DNA from: Sulfuriferula sp.
GTDB taxonomy: Bacteria; Pseudomonadota; Gammaproteobacteria; Burkholderiales; Sulfuriferulaceae
Length of the DNA: 64,000 nucleotides
Direction of reading: 5' to 3'
NCBI GenBank assembly: GCA_031291235.1
Contig: JARLJL010000002.1
Span: 62,001 to 126,000, forward strand
This document shows, piece after piece, positions 1 to 8,656 of this stretch. Position 1 is the stretch's first letter, and each line of letters starts with the position of its first letter. The translations under genes and the position numbers were made by a program. The notes under the pieces are model-generated. The model made no database searches and was not told the DNA's origin. It saw nothing but the letters and a program-made list of their open reading frames with translations.

Positions 1-341
1 AGCCCCAGCGTATGGGCCCAGTTTTGGCGGCTGCTGCGCATACTGGTGGCATTGGCGCCGATCAGCCCGATGAGTGCCGCTATCCAGGCGGCAATTGGCC
101 ACCAGTCTGGGAAAATCAGCAGGCCGACGCAAATGATGCTGAGCGTGACGGTGTGCAGGTTGATCGTTTTGAAGTTGGTAAGTAGCGGTTGCCAGTACAG
201 GAAAGCGGCGAAATGCAGCAATAAAAATCCGCGCGACCAGTTGCTGTCCAGGCCGAAAGCGATTGCGCCATGGAGCATGAGCAGCATCAGCCCCAGCCAG
301 CGGTTAGCGGAAATCGCGTCAAGTGTGAGTGGTGATCTCAT
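1..341 (-). CDS. Multi-pass membrane protein, N-terminal part (runs off the window)
   Basis: The minus-strand frame is open from an ATG at 341 to the window edge, giving at least 113 residues that begin MRSPLTLDAISANRWLG. Three or four hydrophobic segments are visible (GLMLLMLHGAIAFGL, FLLLHFAAFLYW, VTLSIICVGLLIF, IAAWIAALIGLIG), so this is an integral membrane domain. The 3' end is missing and no catalytic domain is in view. It could be the membrane sensor of a histidine kinase or a stand-alone membrane protein, and I do not assign a function. The plus-strand reading frame over the same bases is only its antisense shadow. The gene is divergent from the pilin-like gene at 631. Confidence 0.6.
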   Translation of the reverse strand, partial: MRSPLTLDAISANRWLGLMLLMLHGAIAFGLDSNWSRGFLLLHFAAFLYWQPLLTNFKTINLHTVTLSIICVGLLIFPDWWPIAAWIAALIGLIGANATSMRSSRQNWAHTLG

Positions 342-630
342 TTTTCGTTTAATATTATGATCTTAAACACGTGCTGTGGGGGTCGGGTGATTTACACAGT
401 GCATGTATCGTGCCAGTTTATCGCGTTTGGTAACGCTTGTGTAATGGAAGCGCGTGCGAAAATCTATCGAGATTTCGTCAGGAATGGCGAAACCTGAGTG
501 TTTTGTCAGTGTGTTTTTATGCCGGTTATGGTATTTTTGCGTATTGGGGATGTTTAACAATGTGGTGTGTTTTTTGCTGTGCAATCTGCATAAGACAATA
601 ATTGACTGATTGCGATTGGGAGAACTTGAA
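342..630. other. Divergent intergenic region
   Basis: This stretch separates the membrane-protein gene from the pilin-like gene. It contains the -24/-12 type element at 563-578 and the ribosome-binding sequence GGGAGAAC just before the ATG at 631. Open frames on the minus strand here have no recognisable protein character. I see nothing else in it. Confidence 0.5.
563..578 (+). promoter_or_regulatory. Putative sigma-54 promoter of the pilin-like gene
   Basis: The sequence TGGTGTGTTTTTTGCT fits the -24/-12 pattern TGGCAC-N5-TTGCT, with GG at 564-565 and GC at 576-577 and the required 12-base step from the second G to the C. Transcription would start near 589, leaving about 40 bases before the ATG at 631. 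Sigma-54 control is well known for type IV pilin genes, which supports the assignment. No activator site was identified. Confidence 0.55.
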
Positions 631-1278
631 ATGATCGGTGCAAAACGGCAAGGCGGTTTTACCTTGATAGAAATCGCCATTGTGCTGGTAATCGTCGGCT
701 TGCTGCTGGGCGGCATCCTGAAGGGGCAGGAACTGATTACGCAGGCCAAGATCCGCAATGTGGTTAACGATTTTAACGGCACCACTGCAGCATACTATGC
801 GTATCAGGATCGCTATCATGCGATTCCGGGGGATGATATTAATGCGGCGACGCGCTGGACTGTGACGCAAACTAGCGATGGTACGTTTGGAGATGGTGTG
901 GTGACTGGTAGTTATAATGCTACTACTGCGAGTGAGGCCGCTTATTTTTGGCAGGATTTGCGGCTGTCCGGGCTAATTGCAGGGGCAACAACAGATACGA
1001 CCCCTCCGCAAAATGCGGCCTCAGGTATTACCGGTGTGCAAGGGAGCGGTGCGATGGGTTTGACCGGGCTGGTGATTTGTTCGTCGAACCTGCCGGCGAA
1101 AATTGCACAGGCTATTGATAGCCAGCTGGACGACGGTAATGCTGCGACCGGACAGGTTAGAGGTAACATTCTTACATCGGGTGGTACGGCAAATGCGCCT
1201 GCAGTTAACGCAACGCCACCGACCTTAAATTATGTAGATAATGGCTCAAACGTCTACGTCGTCTGCAAAAACATCTAA
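631..1278 (+). CDS. Type IV pilin-like protein (prepilin N-terminal domain)
   Basis: The 215-residue product starts MIGAKRQGGFTLIEIAIVLV, a classic class III signal: a short basic leader, cleavage between G and F, Glu at +5 of the mature protein, and a hydrophobic helix to about residue 32. Such proteins are processed by PilD and assembled into pili or pseudopili. The rest is polar, rich in Thr, Asn and Gly, with two cysteines in the last 60 residues and one in the C-terminal motif VVCKNI, as in disulfide-closed pilins. The ATG at 631 is preferred over the upstream TTG because GGGAGAAC precedes it. The gene appears monocistronic behind a sigma-54-like element, and its stop overlaps the convergent antiporter stop by four bases. 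Whether it is a major pilin or a pseudopilin is not decidable. Confidence 0.85.
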   Translation: MIGAKRQGGFTLIEIAIVLVIVGLLLGGILKGQELITQAKIRNVVNDFNGTTAAYYAYQDRYHAIPGDDINAATRWTVTQTSDGTFGDGVVTGSYNATTASEAAYFWQDLRLSGLIAGATTDTTPPQNAASGITGVQGSGAMGLTGLVICSSNLPAKIAQAIDSQLDDGNAATGQVRGNILTSGGTANAPAVNATPPTLNYVDNGSNVYVVCKNI

Positions 1279-3245
1279 CCCTGCAGTAATTTGATTTCCG
1301 CGGTAGCCAGGCTTTCCGGGATACCGCGTAGTACCAGTACGTCGCCGGCGAGGATCTGCATGTCGGGTTGCGGGTCCAGGCCGCGGATATTGCGGCGGCG
1401 TACCACCAGCACTTCCACGCCCAGTTCTGCCAGTCCGGTTTGCGCGATGGTTTTGCCTGCCGCTGCAGCTTGTTCGGTAATCAGCACCGAGAGCAGACGC
1501 GGCTGTGCGGTTTCGCTCAATTGCGCGTCTTCGTCCGTGGCACCGCGAAAGAATCCGCGCAATATGCCGTAGCGCTGTTCACGCACATTGCGCAGTTTTT
1601 TCAGGACGCGGCTTAACGGCACGCCGAGCAACAGCAGTGCGTGCGATGCCAGCATCAGCGAACCTTCCAGTACCTCCGGCACGACAGCGGCGGCGCCGGC
1701 CAGCTTGAGGTTGTCCAGATCGGTTTCGTCCAGTGTGCGCACGATCACCGGCAGATCCGGCCTGATTTCCTGTACCAGCCCGAGTATTTTCATGGCCGCC
1801 GGCAGGTCGGCAAAGGTGATGACCATGCCGCGTGCGCGGTTCAGCCCTGCGGCCATCAGCACTTCGCGGCGCGATGCGTCGCCGAATACCACGGTTTCGC
1901 CTGCGGCCGATGCTGCCTTGACTCGGGATGGGTCGGCATCCAGCGCGATATAGGCGATATCTTCCGATTCCAGCAGTCTGGCCAGACTCTGCCCGCTACG
2001 ACCGTAGCCGCAGACGATCAGGTGTCCGTCCGCGCCCATGCTTTTGATCGCGATGTCATGCAGGTCCCGTGCACGTCCGGCCCATTCTGCGCCGCACAGG
2101 CGACGCGTGATGGCGTCGGTGTTCTGGATAATGAGCGGCGCCAGCATCATCGACAACACCATCGCGGCGAGTACGATTTGCAGCGGTGCGCCGCCTATCA
2201 GGCCCAGCGTGCCTGCCTGCGCCAGCAATACGAAACCGAACTCGCCCGCTTGCGCCAGCCCGAGCGCGGTGCGGGTGGCGACTGGAGATTCGTTGCCGAA
2301 AGCGCGCCCTATGCTCCAGACGATAGCCGTTTTGCTGAGTATGAGCGCAATTACGGTAGCGCTGACCCAGGCCCAGTGGTTCCATACCGCATGCAAGTCG
2401 AGCAGCATGCCGATGGTGATGAAAAACAGCCCCAGCAGCACATCACGAAAGGGCTTGATATCGTCCTCGACCTGATAGCGGAATTCGGTTTCCGAGATCA
2501 GCATGCCCGCCAGAAATGCGCCCAGCGCCAGCGACAGCCCGGCCTTGTCGGTCAAATAAGCCAGCCCCAGCGTGATGAGCAGCACATTGAGCATGAACAG
2601 TTCGGATGACTTGTGGCCGGCAACCCAGCTGAACCAGGGGCGCATCAGTTTCTGGCCGACGAACAGCAGCAACAGCAATACCACCACCGCCTTGGCCCCG
2701 GCACCCAGCAGCGACTCCCAGAGCTGGTCTCCGCCGGATGCCAGTGTCGGCGTCAGGATCAGCAGGGGGACGACGGCCAGATCCTGAAACAGCAGCACCG
2801 CTATCATTTGCCGCCCGTGCTCGGATTGCAGCGCCAGGCGTTCGGCGAGCATTTTGCTGACGATGGCGGTAGACGACATGGCCAGCGCGCCGCCCAGCGC
2901 CAGGCCGGCTGTCCATGGCAAACCGAGGCTGGTGGCGATGAGGATGACAACCAGGATGAAGCTGAGTACCTGTGCGCCGCCGAATCCGAATACCGTGGTG
3001 CGTATGGCTTTGAGCTTGGGCAGGCTGAATTCCAGGCCGATGCTGAACATCAGGAATACCACGCCGAATTCGGCCAGATGGCGGGTTTCCGGGCTATCGG
3101 GGAGCCAGTTAAGCGTATGCGGTCCCATCAGGATGCCGACCAGCAGAAAACCCAGCATGGATGGTAAGCGCCATGCGCGAAATAAGGCCGATACCACGAC
3201 GGCAGCGGCCAGTAACAGGATGACAAGGCTGAGAGTAGAGTGCAT
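1275..3245 (-). CDS. CPA2 family cation:proton antiporter with RCK (TrkA-N/TrkA-C) domains
   Basis: The 656-residue protein begins MHSTLSLVILLLAAAVVVSA. Residues about 1-385 form a Na+/H+ exchanger-type transmembrane domain with many hydrophobic segments. An RCK_N nucleotide-binding domain follows (HLIVCGYGRSGQSLARLL, a GxGxxG-type Rossmann fold), and a TrkA_C domain closes the protein. This architecture is that of KefB/KefC/YbaL-type K+ or Na+ efflux systems in the inner membrane, gated by a cytosolic ligand. The start at 3245 is chosen over an upstream in-frame one because the hydrophobic first helix begins directly after it. The substrate ion cannot be told from sequence. It is transcribed divergently from kdsD and converges on the pilin gene. 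Confidence 0.88.
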   Translation of the reverse strand: MHSTLSLVILLLAAAVVVSALFRAWRLPSMLGFLLVGILMGPHTLNWLPDSPETRHLAEFGVVFLMFSIGLEFSLPKLKAIRTTVFGFGGAQVLSFILVVILIATSLGLPWTAGLALGGALAMSSTAIVSKMLAERLALQSEHGRQMIAVLLFQDLAVVPLLILTPTLASGGDQLWESLLGAGAKAVVVLLLLLFVGQKLMRPWFSWVAGHKSSELFMLNVLLITLGLAYLTDKAGLSLALGAFLAGMLISETEFRYQVEDDIKPFRDVLLGLFFITIGMLLDLHAVWNHWAWVSATVIALILSKTAIVWSIGRAFGNESPVATRTALGLAQAGEFGFVLLAQAGTLGLIGGAPLQIVLAAMVLSMMLAPLIIQNTDAITRRLCGAEWAGRARDLHDIAIKSMGADGHLIVCGYGRSGQSLARLLESEDIAYIALDADPSRVKAASAAGETVVFGDASRREVLMAAGLNRARGMVITFADLPAAMKILGLVQEIRPDLPVIVRTLDETDLDNLKLAGAAAVVPEVLEGSLMLASHALLLLGVPLSRVLKKLRNVREQRYGILRGFFRGATDEDAQLSETAQPRLLSVLITEQAAAAGKTIAQTGLAELGVEVLVVRRRNIRGLDPQPDMQILAGDVLVLRGIPESLATAEIKLLQG

Positions 3246-3440
3246 AGCCTCAAGATTAGAGAGAAGTTGCCGTTGCCGCAAGCCTTGAACGCAGGATGAC
3301 GTTGAAAATACTGGCCGGGGGCGTTAAGGCGCGCTATTTGCTTGTATAAATCAGCGTCTGGCTGGCGTTTCCGGGATTTAGGCTTATCCAAATGCTTTTA
3401 TGGGGTAAAATAAACGTTCTGATTAGGATGTTTAACGATT

Positions 3441-4436
3441 ATGTCTAATTTATCTACTGTCAAATTCGATGCAGACGCTGCTTTAAGTCTTGCGCGACAG
3501 GTATTGACCATAGAAGCGGAAGCGGTCTTGGCGATGCGCGATCGTCTGGATCAGCAGTTCATTGCGGCGATGTCGCTGATTCTTGACTGTCGCGGACGGG
3601 TGGTGGTGAGCGGCATGGGCAAGTCCGGTCATATCGGCGGCAAGATTGCCGCGACGCTGGCCAGTACCGGCACCCCGGCATTCTTCGTGCATCCGGGAGA
3701 AGCCAGCCACGGCGATCTGGGCATGATTACCCAGGAAGATGTGTGTATCGCCTTGTCCAATTCCGGCGAGAGCGCCGAACTGACTGCGATTGTTCCGCTG
3801 ATCAAGCGTCGCGGTGCACGGCTTATTGCCATGACCGGCAATCCCCGCTCCACGCTGGCACGCGAAGCGGATGTGCATCTGGATGCTAGCGTGGCGCAGG
3901 AGGCGTGTCCGCTCAATCTGGCGCCTACCGCGAGTACCACGGCAGCGCTGGCGCTGGGCGACGCGTTGGCGATAGCCTTGCTGGAAGCGCGCGGTTTCGG
4001 TTCCGAGGATTTTGCCCGCACGCATCCCGGCGGTTCCCTGGGGCGGCGTTTGCTGGTTCATGTGCGCGATATCATGCATCAAGGTAGAGAATTGCCTGTT
4101 GTGCCGGATACGGCATTGCTGCCCGCAGCTTTGCTGGAAATGACCAGCAAGGGGCTGGGTATGACCGCAGTTGTGGATGAGGCGCAGCGGGTGGTGGGGA
4201 TTATTACCGACGGCGATTTACGCAGAGTGCTGGAGAAATCGGTAGATGTGCGTCTGGCCAGTGTGACGGATGTGATGACGCGGAGCCCGCGCAGTATCAG
4301 TCCAGACCAGCTGGCCGTGGCTGCCGTGGAAAAAATGCAAAGCCATAATATCAATGGTCTGCTGGTGGTCGATGATGCGGGCAAATTGGTCGGCGCATTA
4401 AATATGCTGGATTTGTTGCGGGCCGGGGTAGTTTAG
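3441..4436 (+). CDS. kdsD: Arabinose-5-phosphate isomerase
   Basis: KdsD interconverts ribulose-5-phosphate and arabinose-5-phosphate, the first committed step towards KDO for lipopolysaccharide. The 331 residues match the usual length. An N-terminal SIS sugar-isomerase domain contains VVVSGMGKSGHIGGKIAATL and SNSGESAEL, followed by the conserved THPGGSLGRRLL near residue 200. Two CBS domains fill the C-terminal third (DIMHQ..., then DVMTRSPRSISPDQLAV). It is the first gene of a long plus-strand operon, with kdsC starting nine bases downstream, so the two KDO enzymes are coupled to the Lpt transport genes behind them. Confidence 0.95.
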   Translation: MSNLSTVKFDADAALSLARQVLTIEAEAVLAMRDRLDQQFIAAMSLILDCRGRVVVSGMGKSGHIGGKIAATLASTGTPAFFVHPGEASHGDLGMITQEDVCIALSNSGESAELTAIVPLIKRRGARLIAMTGNPRSTLAREADVHLDASVAQEACPLNLAPTASTTAALALGDALAIALLEARGFGSEDFARTHPGGSLGRRLLVHVRDIMHQGRELPVVPDTALLPAALLEMTSKGLGMTAVVDEAQRVVGIITDGDLRRVLEKSVDVRLASVTDVMTRSPRSISPDQLAVAAVEKMQSHNINGLLVVDDAGKLVGALNMLDLLRAGVV

Positions 4437-4445
4437 GGATATCTT

Positions 4446-4970
4446 ATGAACCAGGCTCATCAGCGCGCGTTACCGGTCAGGCTTGCCATTTTCGATATCG
4501 ATGGAGTGATGACCGACGGCAGCCTGTATTTCAGCGACGATGGCAAGGAATACAAGGCGTTTAATTCGCTGGACGGTCATGGCCTGAAAATGCTCAGGCA
4601 AACCGGGGTAGAGCTTGCCATTATCACCGGACGGAACTCGCAAGTAGTGGTGCATAGGGCGAAAAATTTAGGTATCCACCATGTCTATCAGGGCGTGGAT
4701 AATAAACTGGATGCGTATCTGCATTTGCTGGATAAGCTGGGTTTGCAGCCGGAACAGACGGCTTATATGGGCGACGATGTCGTCGATTTGCCTGTGATGA
4801 CGCGGTGCGGTCTGGCGATATGTGTGCCGGCAGCGCCTGCCGAGGTGCAGCAGTACGCGCATGTCATCACCCAGCGCGATGGCGGTCGCGGCGCCGTGCG
4901 CGAGGCCTGCGAATTTATCATGAAGGCGCAAGGGCATTATGCGGCTTTGCTGGCTGAATATGTACGATGA
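4446..4970 (+). CDS. kdsC: 3-deoxy-D-manno-octulosonate 8-phosphate phosphatase
   Basis: KdsC removes phosphate from KDO-8-phosphate in the cytoplasm. The 174-residue protein is a cap-less HAD phosphatase. The nucleophile motif is FDIDGVMTDGSLYFSDDG near residue 16, motif II is AIITGRNS, and the late acidic motif is YMGDDVVDLPVM near residue 112. This matches the tetrameric C0-type HAD family in size and motif order. Its stop overlaps the lptC start (ATGA at 4967-4970), indicating translational coupling. The location between kdsD and lptC is the standard arrangement in beta- and gammaproteobacteria. Confidence 0.95.
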   Translation: MNQAHQRALPVRLAIFDIDGVMTDGSLYFSDDGKEYKAFNSLDGHGLKMLRQTGVELAIITGRNSQVVVHRAKNLGIHHVYQGVDNKLDAYLHLLDKLGLQPEQTAYMGDDVVDLPVMTRCGLAICVPAAPAEVQQYAHVITQRDGGRGAVREACEFIMKAQGHYAALLAEYVR

Positions 4971-5539
4971 ATAATCGGCCGCTGTATTGGTTTCCGTTGG
5001 CCATTGTTGCCGTGCTGGCGGCATTGAGCGCCTGGTTGCAATATGCTGTGAGCACGTCCAGTCCCGGCGTGTTATCGAAGGGCCTGCATGTTGCCGATTA
5101 TATTATCGAGCATTTTATGGTGACGCGGACGAATCTGGCGGGGCAAGTGGTATATACCTTGCATGCCGATCACGCAGAGCATTATCTGGACGACGATACG
5201 ACTTTGTTAACCAGCCCGCATCTGGTTGCTAATGACGATCAGCAGGGTACTGCGGATATTCGCTCCAGTCGGGCGCTGGTTACCGCGCAGGGCAAACAGG
5301 TGAATTTTATCGGACATGTTGTGCTGGTGCGCGATATGCACGACCAGCAAGGGCCGTTGACGCTGACTACGGAATATCTGGAAGCGATACCGGATCAGCG
5401 GGTGATGCGTACCGACCGGCCGGTGCTGGTTGTAGGTAAATCCATAAATATGACCGCAGGTGGGTTAGAATTGAACAATCAGACCCAAATTTTAAAGCTT
5501 ACTCATCGTGTCAAAGCGCGCTATGTACCTATTGAATAA
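4967..5539 (+). CDS. lptC: LPS export system protein LptC
   Basis: LptC is a bitopic inner-membrane protein that receives LPS from LptB2FG and hands it to LptA. The 190-residue product has an N-terminal anchor (YWFPLAIVAVLAALSAWLQY) followed by a periplasmic beta-jellyroll domain (residues about 40-185) with the LptC-like stretches GKQVNFIGHVVLVRD and LTTEYLEAIPDQRVM. It overlaps kdsC by four bases and overlaps the lptA start. Identification rests on position and fold pattern more than on invariant residues, which are few in this family. Confidence 0.9.
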   Translation: MNNRPLYWFPLAIVAVLAALSAWLQYAVSTSSPGVLSKGLHVADYIIEHFMVTRTNLAGQVVYTLHADHAEHYLDDDTTLLTSPHLVANDDQQGTADIRSSRALVTAQGKQVNFIGHVVLVRDMHDQQGPLTLTTEYLEAIPDQRVMRTDRPVLVVGKSINMTAGGLELNNQTQILKLTHRVKARYVPIE

Positions 5540-6116
5540 ATTTATTTTTACCGTTGCCGGCTTGTTGTTGTTATCCGTATCGGCAGCGCAGGCGGAACAG
5601 GCGGATCGTACCAAACCGGTCAATCTTGAGGCAGACAGTGTCACCGTAGACGATTTGCACAAGATAAGCATTTATGTCGGTAACGTTTCCCTGCTGCAGG
5701 GGACGATGCTGATGCGCGCCGACCGTATGGAAGTGCATCAGGATGCCGAGGGTTTCAGTAAAGCGGTGGCTTTTGGCAATCCTGTGTATTTCCGGCAAAA
5801 GCGCGACAATGTAGACGAATATATCGAAGGCTACGCGAGCCGTATCGATATGGACACCAAGCTCAATACGGTATTACTGACCGGTAATGCGATATTGAAA
5901 AAAGGGGCCGACGAGTTGCGCGGGAATACCATGAGTTATAACACTGAGACTGAATACTTCGAGGTGAAAAACGATCCTAATGCCGCAAAAACGCCGGGAG
6001 CATCGCCCAGCCGCGTACATGCCGTGATCCGTCCCAAAATCAAGGGGGCAGCCGCACCGACGCCGCCTGCTCCGTTACCGTTACAACCGGCCGGCGGCAT
6101 ACAGACGACTCCGTGA
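5523..6116 (+). CDS. lptA: LPS transport periplasmic protein LptA
   Basis: LptA polymerises into the periplasmic bridge that carries LPS to LptDE. The 197 residues begin with a signal peptide (MYLLNKFIFTVAGLLLLSVS, cleavage after AQA) and continue into an OstA-like jellyroll: PVNLEADSVTVDD, GNVSLLQGTMLMRADRMEVH, and LTGNAILKKGADELRGNTM. The C-terminus is Pro- and Ala-rich. I place the start at the ATG at 5523, within the last codons of lptC, rather than at the upstream GTG, because it gives a normal signal peptide. lptB follows ten bases after the stop. Confidence 0.93.
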   Translation: MYLLNKFIFTVAGLLLLSVSAAQAEQADRTKPVNLEADSVTVDDLHKISIYVGNVSLLQGTMLMRADRMEVHQDAEGFSKAVAFGNPVYFRQKRDNVDEYIEGYASRIDMDTKLNTVLLTGNAILKKGADELRGNTMSYNTETEYFEVKNDPNAAKTPGASPSRVHAVIRPKIKGAAAPTPPAPLPLQPAGGIQTTP

Positions 6117-6126
6117 GTAAATTGAA

Positions 6127-6849
6127 ATGAGCGAGCTCAAGGCACTGCACCTGAAAAAAAGCTATAAATCGCGTCTGGTGGTAAAGGACGTGTCGATCAG
6201 CGTGAATCGCGGTGAAGTTGTAGGCTTGCTGGGACCGAACGGCGCAGGCAAGACGACGTGTTTTTACATGATAGTCGGTCTGGTCAAGCTGGATGGCGGC
6301 GAGATACAGCTGGACGGCCAGGATCTGGGGTTGATGCCGATACATCGCCGTGCCGCACTGGGATTGAGCTATCTGCCGCAAGAGGCATCGATATTTCGCA
6401 AGCTGACTGTTGCGCAGAATATACGCGCTATTCTGGAACTGAAAAATTATAGCGAAGCGGAAATCGAGCAGCATCTGGAAGATTTGCTGGAAGATTTGCA
6501 TGTCGAGCATTTGCGCGATGCTGCGGCGACGAGCCTGTCCGGCGGGGAACGCCGCCGCGTCGAGATTGCGCGGGCGCTGGCGATGAATCCCCGGTTTGTA
6601 CTGCTGGATGAGCCGTTTGCCGGTATAGACCCGATTGCCGTGATCGATATTCAGAAACTGATCCGATTTCTGACCGAGCGCGGGATCGGTATTTTGATAA
6701 CTGACCATAATGTACGCGAGACGCTGGGGATTTGCGACCGTGCGTACATTATCAACGACGGCACGGTGCTGGCCGCTGGTAAACCTGAGGAAATCATTCA
6801 TAATGAAAGTGTGCGCAAGGTTTATCTGGGCGAGCACTTTCGTCTTTAA
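6127..6849 (+). CDS. lptB: LPS export ABC transporter ATP-binding protein LptB
   Basis: LptB supplies ATP hydrolysis to the LptB2FG extractor at the inner membrane. The 240 residues contain Walker A ([16 protein letters not shown], about residue 34), the Q-loop ([14 protein letters not shown]), the signature [15 protein letters not shown] and Walker B ([15 protein letters not shown]) with the H-loop ITDHNVRET. The sequence [12 protein letters not shown] is characteristic of LptB and distinguishes it from branched-chain amino-acid ATPases. It sits directly between lptA and rpoN. Confidence 0.96.
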   Translation: MSELKALHLKKSYKSRLVVKDVSISVNRGEVVGLLGPNGAGKTTCFYMIVGLVKLDGGEIQLDGQDLGLMPIHRRAALGLSYLPQEASIFRKLTVAQNIRAILELKNYSEAEIEQHLEDLLEDLHVEHLRDAAATSLSGGERRRVEIARALAMNPRFVLLDEPFAGIDPIAVIDIQKLIRFLTERGIGILITDHNVRETLGICDRAYIINDGTVLAAGKPEEIIHNESVRKVYLGEHFRL

Positions 6850-6858
6850 TATAAAAAT

Positions 6859-8292
6859 ATGAAGCAAGGCTTACAACTTAAACTATCTCAGCATCTGACG
6901 CTCACGCCGCAGCTGCAGCAATCCATACGTTTGCTGCAGCTGTCTACGCTTGAGCTCAATCAGGAGCTGGAATTGATGGTGCAGGATAATCCATTGCTGG
7001 AACGCGTTGATGCCATCGACGACAGCAGTATGCGCAGCACCACCGAATACGAGCAGGCCACAACAAACAATACCGACACTGCTGCGGATGCGCCGGCGGA
7101 GACAACGACCCGCGAACTGACCGAGCTGGACTGGAACGAATCCGTTAGTCACAGTTCGGGCGACGATGACGATGACGACGATTTTGAACCGCAGGCGTCG
7201 TCGCAAGACAGTATCAGCTTGCGCGACCATCTGGTTTGGCAGCTCAATCTGACTCCATTGCTGGAACGCGATAAACGGCTGGTATTGCTGTTGATCGATG
7301 CCTTGAACGAAGGCGGATATCTGACGCAGAGTCTGGAAGATATCGCCGAAATGCTGCCGGACGAGTTGGAAGTGGAGTTGGAAGAACTGCAAATTGCGCT
7401 CAAGCATTTGCAGAATCTGGAACCCACCGGCGTGGGCGCGCGCGACTTGTCTGAGTGTCTGGCATTGCAGCTGCAGGTTTTGTCCGAACAGACGCCGCAT
7501 CTGGGTCTGGCGCAACGCATCGTCGAGCATGAGTTGGCTGCGCTGGGCGCGCACGATTATGCCGGACTGAAACGCAAACTGCACTGCGACGACGAGGCAT
7601 TGCGCGCTGCCCGCGAGCTGATTACCCACCTTAATCCTCGCCCGGGCGAAGCTTTCGGCGTCTCCGATACGCGCTATATAATTCCCGATGTTATCGTCAA
7701 GAAAGTCAAAGGCTTATGGATTGCGACCCTGAATCCGGACGCCATGCCCAAACTGCGTATCAATCAGATGTATGCCGATATCCTGTCGCGCAATCGCGAC
7801 GTCAATCATCAGCAATTGGCCGGGCAATTGCAGGAAGCCAAATGGCTGATCAAAAACATCATGCAGCGGTTCGATACCATATTGCGGGTAACGCAGAGTA
7901 TCGTCGATCGCCAGCGCCATTTCTTCGAGCACGGCGAAGTCGCCATGCGTCCCTTGGTGTTGCGCGAAATCGCCGAGGTCGTGGAATTACACGAATCGAC
8001 GGTGTCGCGCGTGACCACGCAGAAATTCATGATGACGCCGCGCGGCATATTTGAATTAAAATATTTTTTTGGCAGTCATGTTAATACCGATGCGGGCGGC
8101 GCTTGCTCGGCGACTGCAATTCGTGCGTTAATTAAGCAACTCATCAGCGCCGAAAATACCAGAAAGCCTTTATCCGACGGGCAAATTGCCGAGGTTCTCG
8201 GTCAGCAAGGTATCGTGGTAGCACGTCGTACCATTGCAAAATACCGCGAATCCTTGCAAATTCCACCCGCCAATCAGCGCAAAGCGCTATAA
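6859..8292 (+). CDS. rpoN: RNA polymerase sigma-54 factor
   Basis: RpoN directs core polymerase to -24/-12 promoters and needs AAA+ activators. The 477 residues start with region I (LQLKLSQHLTLTPQLQQSIR), followed by an acidic region II that includes a run of Asp near residue 100. The core-binding domain follows, and the helix-turn-helix precedes the RpoN box ARRTIAKYRE near the C-terminus (about residue 459). It lies in the classic lptB-rpoN-hpf-ptsN order. Several sigma-54-like promoters appear elsewhere in this window (pilin gene, eps operon, PEP-CTERM genes), making this gene functionally connected to the surface-structure loci. Confidence 0.97.
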   Translation: MKQGLQLKLSQHLTLTPQLQQSIRLLQLSTLELNQELELMVQDNPLLERVDAIDDSSMRSTTEYEQATTNNTDTAADAPAETTTRELTELDWNESVSHSSGDDDDDDDFEPQASSQDSISLRDHLVWQLNLTPLLERDKRLVLLLIDALNEGGYLTQSLEDIAEMLPDELEVELEELQIALKHLQNLEPTGVGARDLSECLALQLQVLSEQTPHLGLAQRIVEHELAALGAHDYAGLKRKLHCDDEALRAARELITHLNPRPGEAFGVSDTRYIIPDVIVKKVKGLWIATLNPDAMPKLRINQMYADILSRNRDVNHQQLAGQLQEAKWLIKNIMQRFDTILRVTQSIVDRQRHFFEHGEVAMRPLVLREIAEVVELHESTVSRVTTQKFMMTPRGIFELKYFFGSHVNTDAGGACSATAIRALIKQLISAENTRKPLSDGQIAEVLGQQGIVVARRTIAKYRESLQIPPANQRKAL

Positions 8293-8314
8293 CCAGCCAG
8301 TGAAAGGGCATGAC

Positions 8315-8650
8315 ATGAATTTAACCATTACCGGGCATCATCTGGAAATCACCCCTGCGATCCGCGATTACGTAACCTCGAAAATCGATCGCATGAAGCG
8401 TCATTTCGATCAGGTGATCGACGTCAACGTCATCATGACGGTAGAAAAACTGAAGCATGTTGTGGAAGCCAACGTACATCTGAGCGGCAAGGATATTTTT
8501 GTACAGGTCGAGGAAGCCGATATGTATGCCGCAATCGATAGTCTGGCGGACAAACTGGACCGTCAAGTGATGAAACACAAGGAAAAACAAAGTTCATCGC
8601 ATCAGGCTGGCAGCGGCATCAAACACCAAACGGTGGCTGAACAAGAATAA
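8315..8650 (+). CDS. hpf: Ribosome hibernation promoting factor, short form
   Basis: HPF binds the 30S A/P sites in stationary phase and promotes 100S dimer formation. The 111-residue protein has the HPF/RaiA fold: MNLTITGHHLEITPAIRDYV at the start, then KIDRMKRHFDQ and LSGKDIFVQVEEADMYAAID. It lacks the long C-terminal dimerisation domain, so it is the short type. The ATG at 8315 is preceded by GAAAGG and fits the family N-terminus; a longer upstream frame overlapping rpoN is not credible. Position between rpoN and ptsN is conserved in proteobacteria. Confidence 0.93.
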   Translation: MNLTITGHHLEITPAIRDYVTSKIDRMKRHFDQVIDVNVIMTVEKLKHVVEANVHLSGKDIFVQVEEADMYAAIDSLADKLDRQVMKHKEKQSSSHQAGSGIKHQTVAEQE

Positions 8651-8656
8651 TCCGGC

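Noticed and set aside
46-360. Plus-strand open frame of 104 codons
   Set aside because: It is antisense to a clear membrane protein beginning at 341 on the minus strand and has no protein-like features itself.
1641-2609. Long plus-strand frame (322 codons) inside the antiporter gene
   Set aside because: It is the antisense shadow of a strongly supported Kef-type gene and has a skewed Gln/Arg/His composition.
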